Of a DNA stretch of 6,961 bases, positions 1-5,154 are shown in pieces; within the stretch, counting starts at the first letter, position 1, and each line of letters opens with the position of its first letter. The DNA lies in NCBI GenBank assembly GCA_023412515.1, contig JAEYNO010000344.1, positions 1 through 6,961 of the forward strand. Reading direction: 5' to 3'. Origin of the DNA: Actinomycetes bacterium (GTDB taxonomy: Bacteria; Actinomycetota; Actinomycetes; Actinomycetales; Cellulomonadaceae). The notes beneath the pieces were generated by a model. The model saw only the letters and a list, made by a program, of their open reading frames with translations. It did not search any database and was not told the DNA's origin. The position numbers and the translations under genes were made by a program.

Positions 1-1095
1 ATCACGCACGTGCTGCCCGCGCTCGGCGACGCGCTGGGCGTCGACGTACCCGGTGGCGCAGCGGCGCGCGCGCTGCTCGGGTTGCCCGACGCCCCGCGCG
101 TGTGCGTCGTGCTGGTCGACGGGCTCGGGCACCTCAACCTCGCCGAGCGGGGCGGCCACGCGCCGTTCCTGCGCTCGCTGCTCGCGGGCTCCGCGCCGCT
201 GGTCACGACGTTCCCGTCGACGACCGCCACGGCGGTCGCGGCGTTCGGCACGGGGCGCGGCCCGGGCACGACCGCGATGCTGGGCTACACCGTCCGCGTC
301 CCCGCGACCGGTCGGCTCGGGAACCTCGTGTCCTGGACCGACATGCCGCCCGCCGCGCAGTGGCAGCCGCACCCGACCGTCCCGGAGCGCCTCGCCGCCG
401 CCGGCGTCGCGGTCACGAGCGTCGGGCCCGCGCGCTTCCAGGGGTCCGGCCTCACGGGTGCCGCGCTGCGCGGCGCGACGTACGCGCCCGCCGAGTCCCT
501 CACGCAGCGCGTCGACGGCGTGCTGCGCGCGCTGCGCGAGCCCGGGCTGGCCTACCTGTACTGGCACGACGTCGACAAGACCGGCCACCACCACGGCTGG
601 GGGTCCTGGCAGTGGGGCGAGGCGCTCACCGAGCTCGACGGCGAGCTCGCGCGACTGGCCCGCTCGCTGCCGCGCGACACGCTGCTCGTCGTCACGGCCG
701 ACCACGGCATGGTCGACGTCGACCCGGCGCGGCGCCGGGACGTCGCGACCGACGCCGTGCTCGGCGCGGGCGTCGCCACCACGAGCGGCGAGCCGCGCGC
801 GCTGCACCTGCACGTCACGCCCGGCACCGACCCCGGCGACGTGGCCGCGCGCTGGCGCGACGTGCTCGGCGACGACGCCGTGGTCCGCACGCGCGACGAG
901 GCCGTCGCGGCCGGGTGGTTCGGGCCCGTGGAGCCCCGCGTGCTGCCGGTCGTCGGTGACGTGGTCGTCGCGACGACCGGGGCGGCGACGGTCGTGGACT
1001 CGCGCACGCAGACCCCCGCGTCGATCGCGCTGCCCGGCGTCCACGGGTCGATGACCGCGCGCGAGATGCTCGTGCCGCTGCTGGTGCACCGGTGA
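1..1095 (+). CDS. Alkaline phosphatase family protein (nucleotide pyrophosphatase/phosphodiesterase-like), 5' partial
   Basis: This is a two-metal phosphohydrolase of the alkaline phosphatase superfamily, closest to nucleotide pyrophosphatase/phosphodiesterases. Counting from the first in-frame codon at the window edge, the seven family residues are visible: D40 (VLVDGLG), the nucleophile threonine in FPSTTATA (probably T75), D192 and H196 (WHDVDKTGH), D234 and H235 (TADHGM), and H348 (PGVHGS). These should hold two zinc ions and form a phospho-threonine intermediate. The frame is open to base 1. A GTG at 10 is possible, but related proteins carry more residues before the ALGV stretch, so the true start is probably outside the window. 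I see no signal peptide or membrane segment in the visible part, so location is undecided. The stop is 16 bp before tdk, suggesting co-transcription. The substrate cannot be read from the sequence; nucleotides or phosphodiesters are guesses. The family is secure, the substrate is not. Confidence 0.9.
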   Translation: MTHVLPALGDALGVDVPGGAAARALLGLPDAPRVCVVLVDGLGHLNLAERGGHAPFLRSLLAGSAPLVTTFPSTTATAVAAFGTGRGPGTTAMLGYTVRVPATGRLGNLVSWTDMPPAAQWQPHPTVPERLAAAGVAVTSVGPARFQGSGLTGAALRGATYAPAESLTQRVDGVLRALREPGLAYLYWHDVDKTGHHHGWGSWQWGEALTELDGELARLARSLPRDTLLVVTADHGMVDVDPARRRDVATDAVLGAGVATTSGEPRALHLHVTPGTDPGDVAARWRDVLGDDAVVRTRDEAVAAGWFGPVEPRVLPVVGDVVVATTGAATVVDSRTQTPASIALPGVHGSMTAREMLVPLLVHR

Positions 1096-1100
1096 CCCCG

Positions 1101-1105
1101 AGGAG
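1101..1105 (+). promoter_or_regulatory. Ribosome binding site of tdk
   Basis: AGGAG lies 6 nt before the ATG at 1112, in the short gap after the phosphatase stop. It fixes the tdk start. I see no promoter of its own in the 16 bp gap, so tdk probably relies on read-through from the upstream gene. Confidence 0.75.
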
Positions 1106-1111
1106 ACGCTG

Positions 1112-1768
1112 ATGGCCGAGCTGGTGTTCTTCTCCGGCACGATGGACTGCGGCAAGTCGACGCTCGCGCTGCAGATGCACCACAACCACGCCGCGCGCGG
1201 ACGCGACGGCGTGCTGTTCACGCGGCAGGACCGTGCGGGCAAGGCGGTCATCTCCTCGCGCCTGGGCCTGCAGCGCGACGCGCACGAGGTCGACGACACC
1301 ACCGACTTCTGGGCCGAGGTCGTCACGCGACGCACGCGCGGCCGCGCGGTCGACTACCTCGTCGCCGACGAGGCGCAGTTCTACACGGCGGCGCAGGTCG
1401 AGCAGCTGGCGCGCGTGGTCGACGAGCTCGCGGTCGACGCGTACGCGTTCGGCATCACGACCGACTTCCGCGCCCGGCTCTTCCCGGGCTCGGCCCGGCT
1501 CGTCGAGCTCGCCGACCGGGTCGAGGTGCTGCAGGTGCGTGCGCTGTGCTGGTGCGGGGCGCGCGCGACGCACAACGCCCGCACCGTCGACGGCCTCATG
1601 GTCGTCGAGGGCGACCAGGTCGTCGTCGGCGACGTCGCGGCCGGTGCCGGCGAGGTCGCCTACGAGGTGCTGTGCCGCCGCCACCACGTGCGGCGCATGA
1701 CGGCGCGCGTCGCGCGCGCGACGGTGCCGACGGGGCAGACGCTGTTCGAGGACGACGACGCCGGCTGA
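1112..1768 (+). CDS. tdk: Thymidine kinase (type II, TK1-like)
   Basis: This enzyme phosphorylates thymidine (and deoxyuridine) to the monophosphate with ATP, the salvage route to dTTP, in the cytoplasm. The 218-residue protein has a P-loop at residues 9-17 (GTMDCGKST), a Walker B/catalytic stretch at 82-90 (YLVADEAQF, with E87 the likely general base), the conserved FGITTDFR block at 113-120, and a C-terminal zinc lasso. Zinc ligands appear to be C146 and C148 (LCWCGARATHNAR) plus C188 and H191 (CRRH). The first pair is spaced CxC, where E. coli Tdk has CxxC. Length is in the usual range of about 190-220 residues. The ATG at 1112 is supported by AGGAG 6 nt upstream. The gene sits 16 bp after the phosphatase gene and faces sepH. 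The last residues (FEDDDAG) are an acidic tail, which I consider variable. The identification is firm. Confidence 0.96.
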   Translation: MAELVFFSGTMDCGKSTLALQMHHNHAARGRDGVLFTRQDRAGKAVISSRLGLQRDAHEVDDTTDFWAEVVTRRTRGRAVDYLVADEAQFYTAAQVEQLARVVDELAVDAYAFGITTDFRARLFPGSARLVELADRVEVLQVRALCWCGARATHNARTVDGLMVVEGDQVVVGDVAAGAGEVAYEVLCRRHHVRRMTARVARATVPTGQTLFEDDDAG

Positions 1769-1773
1769 GGCGG

Positions 1774-1816
1774 GCGTCCGCGCGTCACCCGCGCGGCACC
1801 GAGGCGCGGCGGACGC
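1774..1816. terminator. Convergent hairpin region between tdk and sepH
   Basis: The 54 bp between the two stop codons can fold in two mutually exclusive ways. One is a compact hairpin at 1778-1796 with arms CCGCGCG/CGCGCGG and a 5-nt loop. The other is an outer pairing of GCGTCCGC (1774-1781) with GCGGACGC (1809-1816). Both are perfect. No T-run follows on either strand, which is common for terminators in very high-GC Actinobacteria. The position between converging genes makes a bidirectional terminator the natural reading, but this is inferred from folding alone. Confidence 0.5.
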
Positions 1817-1822
1817 GCGTCG

Positions 1823-2902
1823 TCACTCGGGCTTGGCCCCGAACACGATCTCGTCCCAGCTCGGCACCTTGGCGCGCGTGCGCCGCGACCGTCGCTCGGG
1901 CGTGGCCGGACGCTCGGGCTCCGGCGCGGGTGCGTCGTCCGACGCGACCGGCTCGTCCGGCACGAGCGCGGGCACCGGTGCGGTCGGTGCGGCCGGCGCG
2001 CGCTCACCGCGGGGCGGCGTGAGCACGACGGCCTCGCGCGCCGGGTCGGCGTCGACGGGGTGCGCACCGGGCACGTCGAGCTCGTGCGCCGTCGGCTGCT
2101 CGTCCCCGAGCCCGGGGCCGCCCGCGGAGAAGTCGAACGCGTGCTGCGGGCCGAAGCCCTCGAACTCCTCGTCGTCGCCGTCGAGCTCGAGCGGCTGCCG
2201 GACGCCGCGGCGCTGCCGCAGCTCGTCGAGCAGCACGTGCGTCGGCTCCGGCTCGGGCGGGGCCGGCTCCTGCATCGTGTCGAGGTCGAACACGACGTCG
2301 CGCACGGCGGCCAGGTGGCGCCGCGCCGCGGGCTCGTCGATCTCGGTCTCCGACAGCCAGCGTGCCTCGTCCTCGTCGGCCACGACGGTGCGGCGCACCG
2401 GGTCGTAGGACCAGCGGGCCTCGCGCGGCTCCTCGGACACGACGAACCGCGCGACGACGGTCCACGGCCCCGTGCCCTCGCGCGCGGCGTCCCACGACAG
2501 CGACGCGACGTCGACGCCGCGCGCCGCGAGCCGGTCCGTCACGAGCTCGCCCAGCAGCGGCGCACCCGAGTCGCGGCCGACGCGCGTCGCGCGGGCCTGC
2601 TCGGCGACGTACTCGCGCTCCGCGAGCACGGGCCCCTCGTAGCGCCGCACGGCCTCGACGGGCACGCCCGCCGCGTCGGCGACCTCCTGCGCGGTGGCCC
2701 CGGCCCGGATGCGCGACTGGATCTCGCGCGGGCTCAGCGACCCCGCCTGCTCGGCGCGCAGCTGCTCGAGCTGCGGCCGGTCGCGGCGCACCGCCGCGCG
2801 CAGCGGGTCGTCGATGCGCACGCGGAAACGCTGCCCGTCGGCCGCGACCAGGACGAGGTGCTCCCCGTCCTCGTGGAGTCCGACCAGCTCCAGCTCACCC
2901 AT
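1823..2902 (-). CDS. sepH: Septation protein SepH (DUF3071)
   Basis: SepH is an actinobacterial cell-division protein that, in Streptomyces and mycobacteria, binds FtsZ and promotes its assembly at the division site. The 359-residue protein begins MGELELVGLHEDGEHL and carries the family's N-terminal domain. Within it is a helix-turn-helix-like stretch at about residues 57-88 (LSPREIQSRIRAG ... AAGVPVEAVRRYE). Residues 114-210 continue the conserved part. Residues 211-335 are a Pro/Ala/Asp/Glu-rich linker of low complexity, and the end is a basic patch followed by AKVPSWDEIVFG (344-355), a C-terminal motif I recognise from this family. The frame is open 57 bases further upstream, but the ATG at 2902 has GGGAGG 4 nt before it and matches the family start. 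The gene is convergent with tdk and divergent from the TRIC-like gene. The HTH is thought to serve FtsZ interaction rather than gene regulation. Confidence 0.93.
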   Translation of the reverse strand: MGELELVGLHEDGEHLVLVAADGQRFRVRIDDPLRAAVRRDRPQLEQLRAEQAGSLSPREIQSRIRAGATAQEVADAAGVPVEAVRRYEGPVLAEREYVAEQARATRVGRDSGAPLLGELVTDRLAARGVDVASLSWDAAREGTGPWTVVARFVVSEEPREARWSYDPVRRTVVADEDEARWLSETEIDEPAARRHLAAVRDVVFDLDTMQEPAPPEPEPTHVLLDELRQRRGVRQPLELDGDDEEFEGFGPQHAFDFSAGGPGLGDEQPTAHELDVPGAHPVDADPAREAVVLTPPRGERAPAAPTAPVPALVPDEPVASDDAPAPEPERPATPERRSRRTRAKVPSWDEIVFGAKPE

Positions 2903-3009
2903 ACGACCTCCCGCTGTCCACGCAGGAGCCTGCCACCGATCCGCCCGGAACGCGTGCACCCCGGCCCGGTGCGCCGTGAGGTCGTCGTCACGTGCGGGAG
3001 GATGGCGCC
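2903..3009. promoter_or_regulatory. Divergent intergenic region, sepH / TRIC-like gene
   Basis: These 107 bp must hold the promoters for both divergent genes. Visible structures are a short inverted repeat GCAGG-AG-CCTGC (2922-2933) and GCACC-N7-GGTGC (2956-2972), extendable by a G·T and one G·C pair to 2954-2974. I find no convincing -35/-10 pair for sepH. For the plus-strand gene, GAGGAT (2998-3003) lies 6 nt before the GTG at 3010 and could be a leaderless -10 element, but it overlaps the Shine-Dalgarno-like GGGAGG (2996-3001), so the two readings cannot be separated by eye. Confidence 0.4.
2907..2912 (-). promoter_or_regulatory. Ribosome binding site of sepH (decides the start)
   Basis: Read on the minus strand, GGGAGG ends 4 nt before the ATG at 2902. 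This picks that ATG over the upstream in-frame start at 2959, which would add 19 residues (MHAFRADRWQ...) unlike any SepH N-terminus I know. Confidence 0.7.
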
Positions 3010-3648
3010 GTGCTGCCCGAGCTGCCGGTCGAACCGGTCCTGGAGGTCCTCGGCGTCTTCGTCGCGGCCATGTCCGGCGCGCTCGCCGCCGTGCGCAAGC
3101 AGTTCGACCTGTTCGGTCTCCTGGTGCTGGCGTGGGCGACGGGCCTGGGCGGCGGAGTGCTGCGCGACCTGCTCATCGGCGCGGTGCCGCCCGTCGGCAT
3201 CAGCGACGTGCGGCTCATGGGTGCGGCGCTCGCGGGCGGGCTCGTCATGTACTTCGGCCACCCGCGCCTCGAACGCGCACGTCGCGTCATCGTCGTGATG
3301 GACGCGGGCGCGCTCGCGCTGTTCGCGGTGGTCGGCACGGTCAAGGGGCTGGAGCACGGCACGACCGCGCTCGCCGCGATCGTCGTGGGTGTCCTCACGG
3401 GTGTCGGGGGCGGGATCCTGCGCGACCTGCTGACCGGCGAGGTGCCGGTCGTGCTGCACCACCGGCAGCTCTACGCGGTGCCCGCGCTGCTCGGCTCGGC
3501 CGCGACGGTCGGGCTGTGGCACCTGGGTCTGGCGGGGGCGGTCGGCCTCTCGGCCGTCGCCGTCGGGGTGTTCACGTTGCGGGTGCTCGCGCTGAGGTTC
3601 CACCTCAACGCGCCCGGCCCGTGGCGGTCGCCCAGCGGCGGTCGGTAG
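3010..3648 (+). CDS. Trimeric intracellular cation (TRIC) channel family / UPF0126 membrane protein
   Basis: This is a small polytopic inner-membrane protein of the UPF0126/YicG group, now classed with prokaryotic TRIC channels, which form trimers with one potassium-conducting pore per subunit. The 212-residue protein is an internal duplication: LGGGVLRDLLIGAVP (46-60) and VGGGILRDLLTGEVP (132-146) are the two copies of the signature glycine-rich bend. About seven hydrophobic helices can be seen (roughly 10-27, 35-50, 67-83, 91-109, 119-134, 154-169, 174-191), fitting the 3+3+1 plan. The tail after residue 197 is short and polar. I prefer the GTG at 3010 over the GTG at 2992: GGGAGG sits 8 nt before it, and the extra residues VREDGA would be odd before the first helix. 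A suhB-like gene follows 47 bp later on the same strand. The family is clear; the ion carried is inferred. Confidence 0.9.
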   Translation: MLPELPVEPVLEVLGVFVAAMSGALAAVRKQFDLFGLLVLAWATGLGGGVLRDLLIGAVPPVGISDVRLMGAALAGGLVMYFGHPRLERARRVIVVMDAGALALFAVVGTVKGLEHGTTALAAIVVGVLTGVGGGILRDLLTGEVPVVLHHRQLYAVPALLGSAATVGLWHLGLAGAVGLSAVAVGVFTLRVLALRFHLNAPGPWRSPSGGR

Positions 3649-3657
3649 CGGGGGAGC

Positions 3658-3678
3658 GCCGCGGGTCCCGCGCGCGGC
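3658..3678 (+). other. Small inverted repeat between TRIC-like gene and suhB
   Basis: GCCGCG (3658-3663) pairs perfectly with CGCGGC (3673-3678) around a 9-nt loop, 9 bp after the TRIC-like stop and 17 bp before the suhB start. It could be a weak terminator or attenuator. No T-run follows, and six G/C pairs are easy to find by chance at this base composition. Confidence 0.3.
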
Positions 3679-3683
3679 TGCGG

Positions 3684-3689
3684 CAGGAT
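3684..3689 (+). promoter_or_regulatory. Possible leaderless -10 element of suhB (or Shine-Dalgarno)
   Basis: CAGGAT lies 6 nt before the GTG at 3696, the arrangement seen at actinobacterial leaderless promoters (TANNNT-like hexamer about 7 nt before a start codon that is also the transcription start). AGGA within it could equally be a Shine-Dalgarno sequence at 7 nt spacing. No matching -35 is visible 16-18 bp upstream. Confidence 0.35.
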
Positions 3690-3695
3690 GGTCGC

Positions 3696-4526
3696 GTGAC
3701 CGTCCCCGCCGCACCGTCCGTCACCGAGCTCGTCGCCGTCGCCGAGGAGGTCGCGCGTGCCGCCGGCCGCCTCGTGCACGACGGTCGCCCCGAGACCGTG
3801 GGCGTCGCCGCCACCAAGTCCAGCGCCGTCGACGTCGTCACCGCGATGGACCTCGCGAGCGAGGACCTCGTGCGCCGCACGCTCGCGCGCCTGCGTCCCG
3901 ACGACGCCGTGCTCGGCGAGGAGGGCGGCAGCACCGCCGGCACGTCGGGGGTCACGTGGGTCGTCGACCCCATCGACGGCACCGTCAACTACCTGTACGG
4001 GCTGCCCGCGTACGCCGTGAGCGTCGCGGCCGTGGCGGGCGACCCCGACCCGGCCACCTGGACGGTGCTGGCGGGCTGCGTGCACGCCCCCGCGACGGGC
4101 GAGACGTGGACCGCCGCGCGCGGCCACGGCGCCCGCCTCGACGGCCGCCCGCTCGCGCTGACGCCCGCACCCGCGCTGGACCGCTGCCTCGTCGGCACCG
4201 GGTTCGGGTACGTCGCGGACCGGCGGCGCGACCAGGCGCGCGTCCTGGCCGCGCTGCTGCCGCAGGTGCGGGACGTGCGGCGGATCGGCGCCGCGGCGAT
4301 CGACCTCTGCCAGGTCGCGACCGGGCGCCTCGACCTCTACTACGAGCGTGGCCTGCAGCCCTGGGACCTCGCTGCCGCGTCGCTCGTCGTGCAGGAGGCC
4401 GGCGGCGTCGTGCAGGGTCTGCGGGGCGTGCCCGCGGGGTCGGCGATGACGGTCGCCGGGGACGCGGTCCGCGTCGCCGAGCTCGCGGCGCTGCTCGCGG
4501 ACCTCGACGCCGACACCGGTCCGTGA
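3696..4526 (+). CDS. suhB: Inositol monophosphatase family protein (SuhB-like)
   Basis: This is a Mg-dependent phosphatase of the inositol monophosphatase fold, acting in the cytoplasm on a sugar or polyol phosphate such as myo-inositol 1-phosphate. The 276-residue protein shows the metal-binding set: E75/E76 in GEEGG (74-78), D91 and D94 in VVDPIDGTVNY (89-99), and D224 in PWDLAA (222-227). RRIGAAAIDLC (195-205) and ATGRLDLYY (208-216) are the usual substrate-side motifs. The common WDxAAG ending reads WDLAAA here, the glycine being alanine. The GTG start at 3696 gives the usual family length (about 260-290). Neighbours match the M. tuberculosis suhB (Rv2701c) region, which is why I use the symbol. 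In Actinobacteria related enzymes also serve as histidinol-phosphate phosphatase, so the substrate is not settled by sequence alone. The residues before about 45 are the variable N-terminal helix. Confidence 0.9.
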   Translation: MTVPAAPSVTELVAVAEEVARAAGRLVHDGRPETVGVAATKSSAVDVVTAMDLASEDLVRRTLARLRPDDAVLGEEGGSTAGTSGVTWVVDPIDGTVNYLYGLPAYAVSVAAVAGDPDPATWTVLAGCVHAPATGETWTAARGHGARLDGRPLALTPAPALDRCLVGTGFGYVADRRRDQARVLAALLPQVRDVRRIGAAAIDLCQVATGRLDLYYERGLQPWDLAAASLVVQEAGGVVQGLRGVPAGSAMTVAGDAVRVAELAALLADLDADTGP

Positions 4527-4546
4527 GCGGCGCTCCGACGCGCGCG

Positions 4547-4564
4547 CCGCGGGTCGCCCCGCGG
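4547..4564 (+). terminator. Possible terminator hairpin after suhB
   Basis: CCGCGGG (4547-4553) and CCCGCGG (4558-4564) form a perfect 7-bp stem with a TCGC loop, 20 bp after the suhB stop. No T-run follows. A stop signal here would fit the long gap and the separate promoter-like signals upstream of DUF4193. Confidence 0.4.
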
Positions 4565-4631
4565 GGGTGAGATCCGCCTCGTCCGGCCCGTGCCGAGGCG
4601 ACCTGGCCTGCGAGGACGCCGCCCGGTGGGT

Positions 4632-4655
4632 GGTGGTTCGCCGGGTCTGACCACC
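4632..4655 (+). repeat. Inverted repeat GGTGGT-N12-ACCACC
   Basis: Perfect 6-bp arms at 4632-4637 and 4650-4655 lie in the gap between suhB and DUF4193, just upstream of the proposed promoter. The GTGGT/ACCAC core recurs 100 bp downstream at 4731-4757. It may be an operator half-site pair or a chance repeat in G/C-rich DNA. Confidence 0.35.
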
Positions 4656-4671
4656 TGGGCGCGCGTCCGTG

Positions 4672-4701
4672 TTCGCATCCGTGCCCGCGGTGGGGCACAA
4701 T
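4672..4701 (+). promoter_or_regulatory. Candidate promoter of DUF4193 gene
   Basis: TTCGCA (4672-4677) and CACAAT (4696-4701), separated by 18 bp, each match four of six bases of the housekeeping sigma consensus. They would start transcription near 4708, giving a leader of about 87 nt. A perfect inverted repeat GTGCCC-N6-GGGCAC (4681-4698) fills the spacer and overlaps the -10, so a protein bound there would block RNA polymerase. This is a by-eye match only. Confidence 0.35.
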
Positions 4702-4730
4702 CCGTCCGCGCGGGGGGAACAAAACACTGC

Positions 4731-4757
4731 CGTGGTGCATTGATCCCGCGTACCACG
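4731..4757 (+). repeat. Inverted repeat in the DUF4193 leader
   Basis: CGTGGTGC (4731-4738) and GTACCACG (4750-4757) pair as an 8-bp stem with one G·U pair and an 11-nt loop. The outer six pairs are perfect. It shares the GTGGT/ACCAC core with the repeat at 4632-4655. It lies inside the proposed untranslated leader, so it could act as RNA hairpin or as DNA operator. The sequence just before it (4716-4728) is an A-rich GGAACAAAACACT patch, striking in this GC-rich window. Confidence 0.45.
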
Positions 4758-4776
4758 ACCCACTGCTGCAGAAGAC

Positions 4777-4794
4777 GGAGTGTGACGCTCACAC
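4777..4794 (+). promoter_or_regulatory. Shine-Dalgarno plus perfect hairpin abutting the DUF4193 start codon
   Basis: GGAG (4777-4780) is 14 nt from the ATG at 4795, too far for a normal ribosome site. The gap is filled by GTGTGA-CGC-TCACAC (4780-4794), a perfect 6-bp stem with a 3-nt loop whose last base touches the A of ATG. If the RNA hairpin forms, it would bring the Shine-Dalgarno next to the start codon or hide it. As DNA, the same sequence could be a short operator; its TGTGA/TCACA arms recall Crp-type sites but with a 3-bp rather than 6-bp centre. Confidence 0.6.
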
Positions 4795-5094
4795 ATGGCA
4801 ACCGACTACGACGCCCCGCGCAAGACCGAGGAGGACCTGAGCGAGGACTCGCTCCAGGAGCTCCAGGCCCGGCGCTCCGACAAGAACTCGGGCGTGGTGG
4901 ACGAGGACGAGACGGAGGCCGCCGAGGGGTTCGAGCTCCCCGGCGCGGATCTGTCCGGCGAGGAGCTGTCCGTCCGCGTCCTGCCCCGACAGGCCGACGA
5001 GTTCACGTGCTCGTCGTGCTTCCTGGTGCACCACCGCAGCCAGCTCGCGTACGAGCGCAACGGCCAGCCCGTGTGCTCGGAGTGCGCGGCCTGA
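4795..5094 (+). CDS. DUF4193 family protein, small four-cysteine zinc-ribbon protein
   Basis: This 99-residue acidic protein begins MATDYDAPRKTEEDL and belongs to the actinobacterial DUF4193 family (M. tuberculosis Rv2699c is a member). Residues 1-65 are rich in Asp/Glu and look disordered. Residues 70-98 carry two knuckles, C72-SS-C75 and C94-SE-C97, with 18 residues between them, a layout that should bind one zinc. No catalytic motif is visible, so a role in binding nucleic acid or protein, for example a partner of the transcription machinery, is only a guess. The length and both ends match the family, so the ATG at 4795 is secure despite the unusual leader with its hairpin. The gene has its own long upstream region and a strong hairpin 21 bp after its stop, suggesting a single-gene transcript that is well expressed and regulated. 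Confidence 0.9.
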   Translation: MATDYDAPRKTEEDLSEDSLQELQARRSDKNSGVVDEDETEAAEGFELPGADLSGEELSVRVLPRQADEFTCSSCFLVHHRSQLAYERNGQPVCSECAA

Positions 5095-5115
5095 CGTCGC
5101 CCACGACGCCTCGAC

Positions 5116-5146
5116 CGGCCGGTCACCCCTCGGGGGTGGCCGGCCG
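5116..5146. terminator. Bidirectional terminator between DUF4193 and DUF3093 genes
   Basis: A 14-bp stem (5116-5129 with 5133-5146) with one T·G pair and a TCG loop starts 21 bp after the DUF4193 stop and ends 8 bp before the DUF3093 stop. It is the strongest hairpin in the window. A weak T-rich stretch (TCGTCGTGT) follows on the plus strand. The position between converging genes and the stability make a shared terminator likely. Confidence 0.75.
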
Positions 5147-5154
5147 TCGTCGTG

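Noticed and set aside
815..1687. Minus-strand open frame of 290 codons antisense to the phosphatase and tdk
   Set aside because: Low-complexity Ala/Arg/Asp/Val composition, with tdk and the phosphatase motifs intact on the other strand.
2956..2972. GCACC-N7-GGTGC inverted repeat as an operator for sepH and the TRIC-like gene
   Set aside because: The perfect core is only 5 bp in very G/C-rich DNA with no matching second copy, so it is not distinguishable from chance. It is mentioned only within the intergenic entry.
2060..3298. Long open frame of 412 codons antisense to sepH and running into the TRIC-like gene
   Set aside because: The translation is Arg/Leu/Val-rich with no recognisable motif, and sepH on the other strand has clear family motifs at both ends. 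At 75% G+C such open antisense frames are expected.
4716..4752. ECF sigma promoter starting with GGAAC
   Set aside because: The nearest CGTA (4749-4752) is 28 bp away instead of the usual 16-19, and no GTT occurs at the right distance.
3471..4796. Minus-strand open frame of 441 codons across suhB and its downstream gap
   Set aside because: It covers the whole of suhB, whose catalytic motifs are intact on the plus strand. The antisense translation has no family features and is a composition effect.
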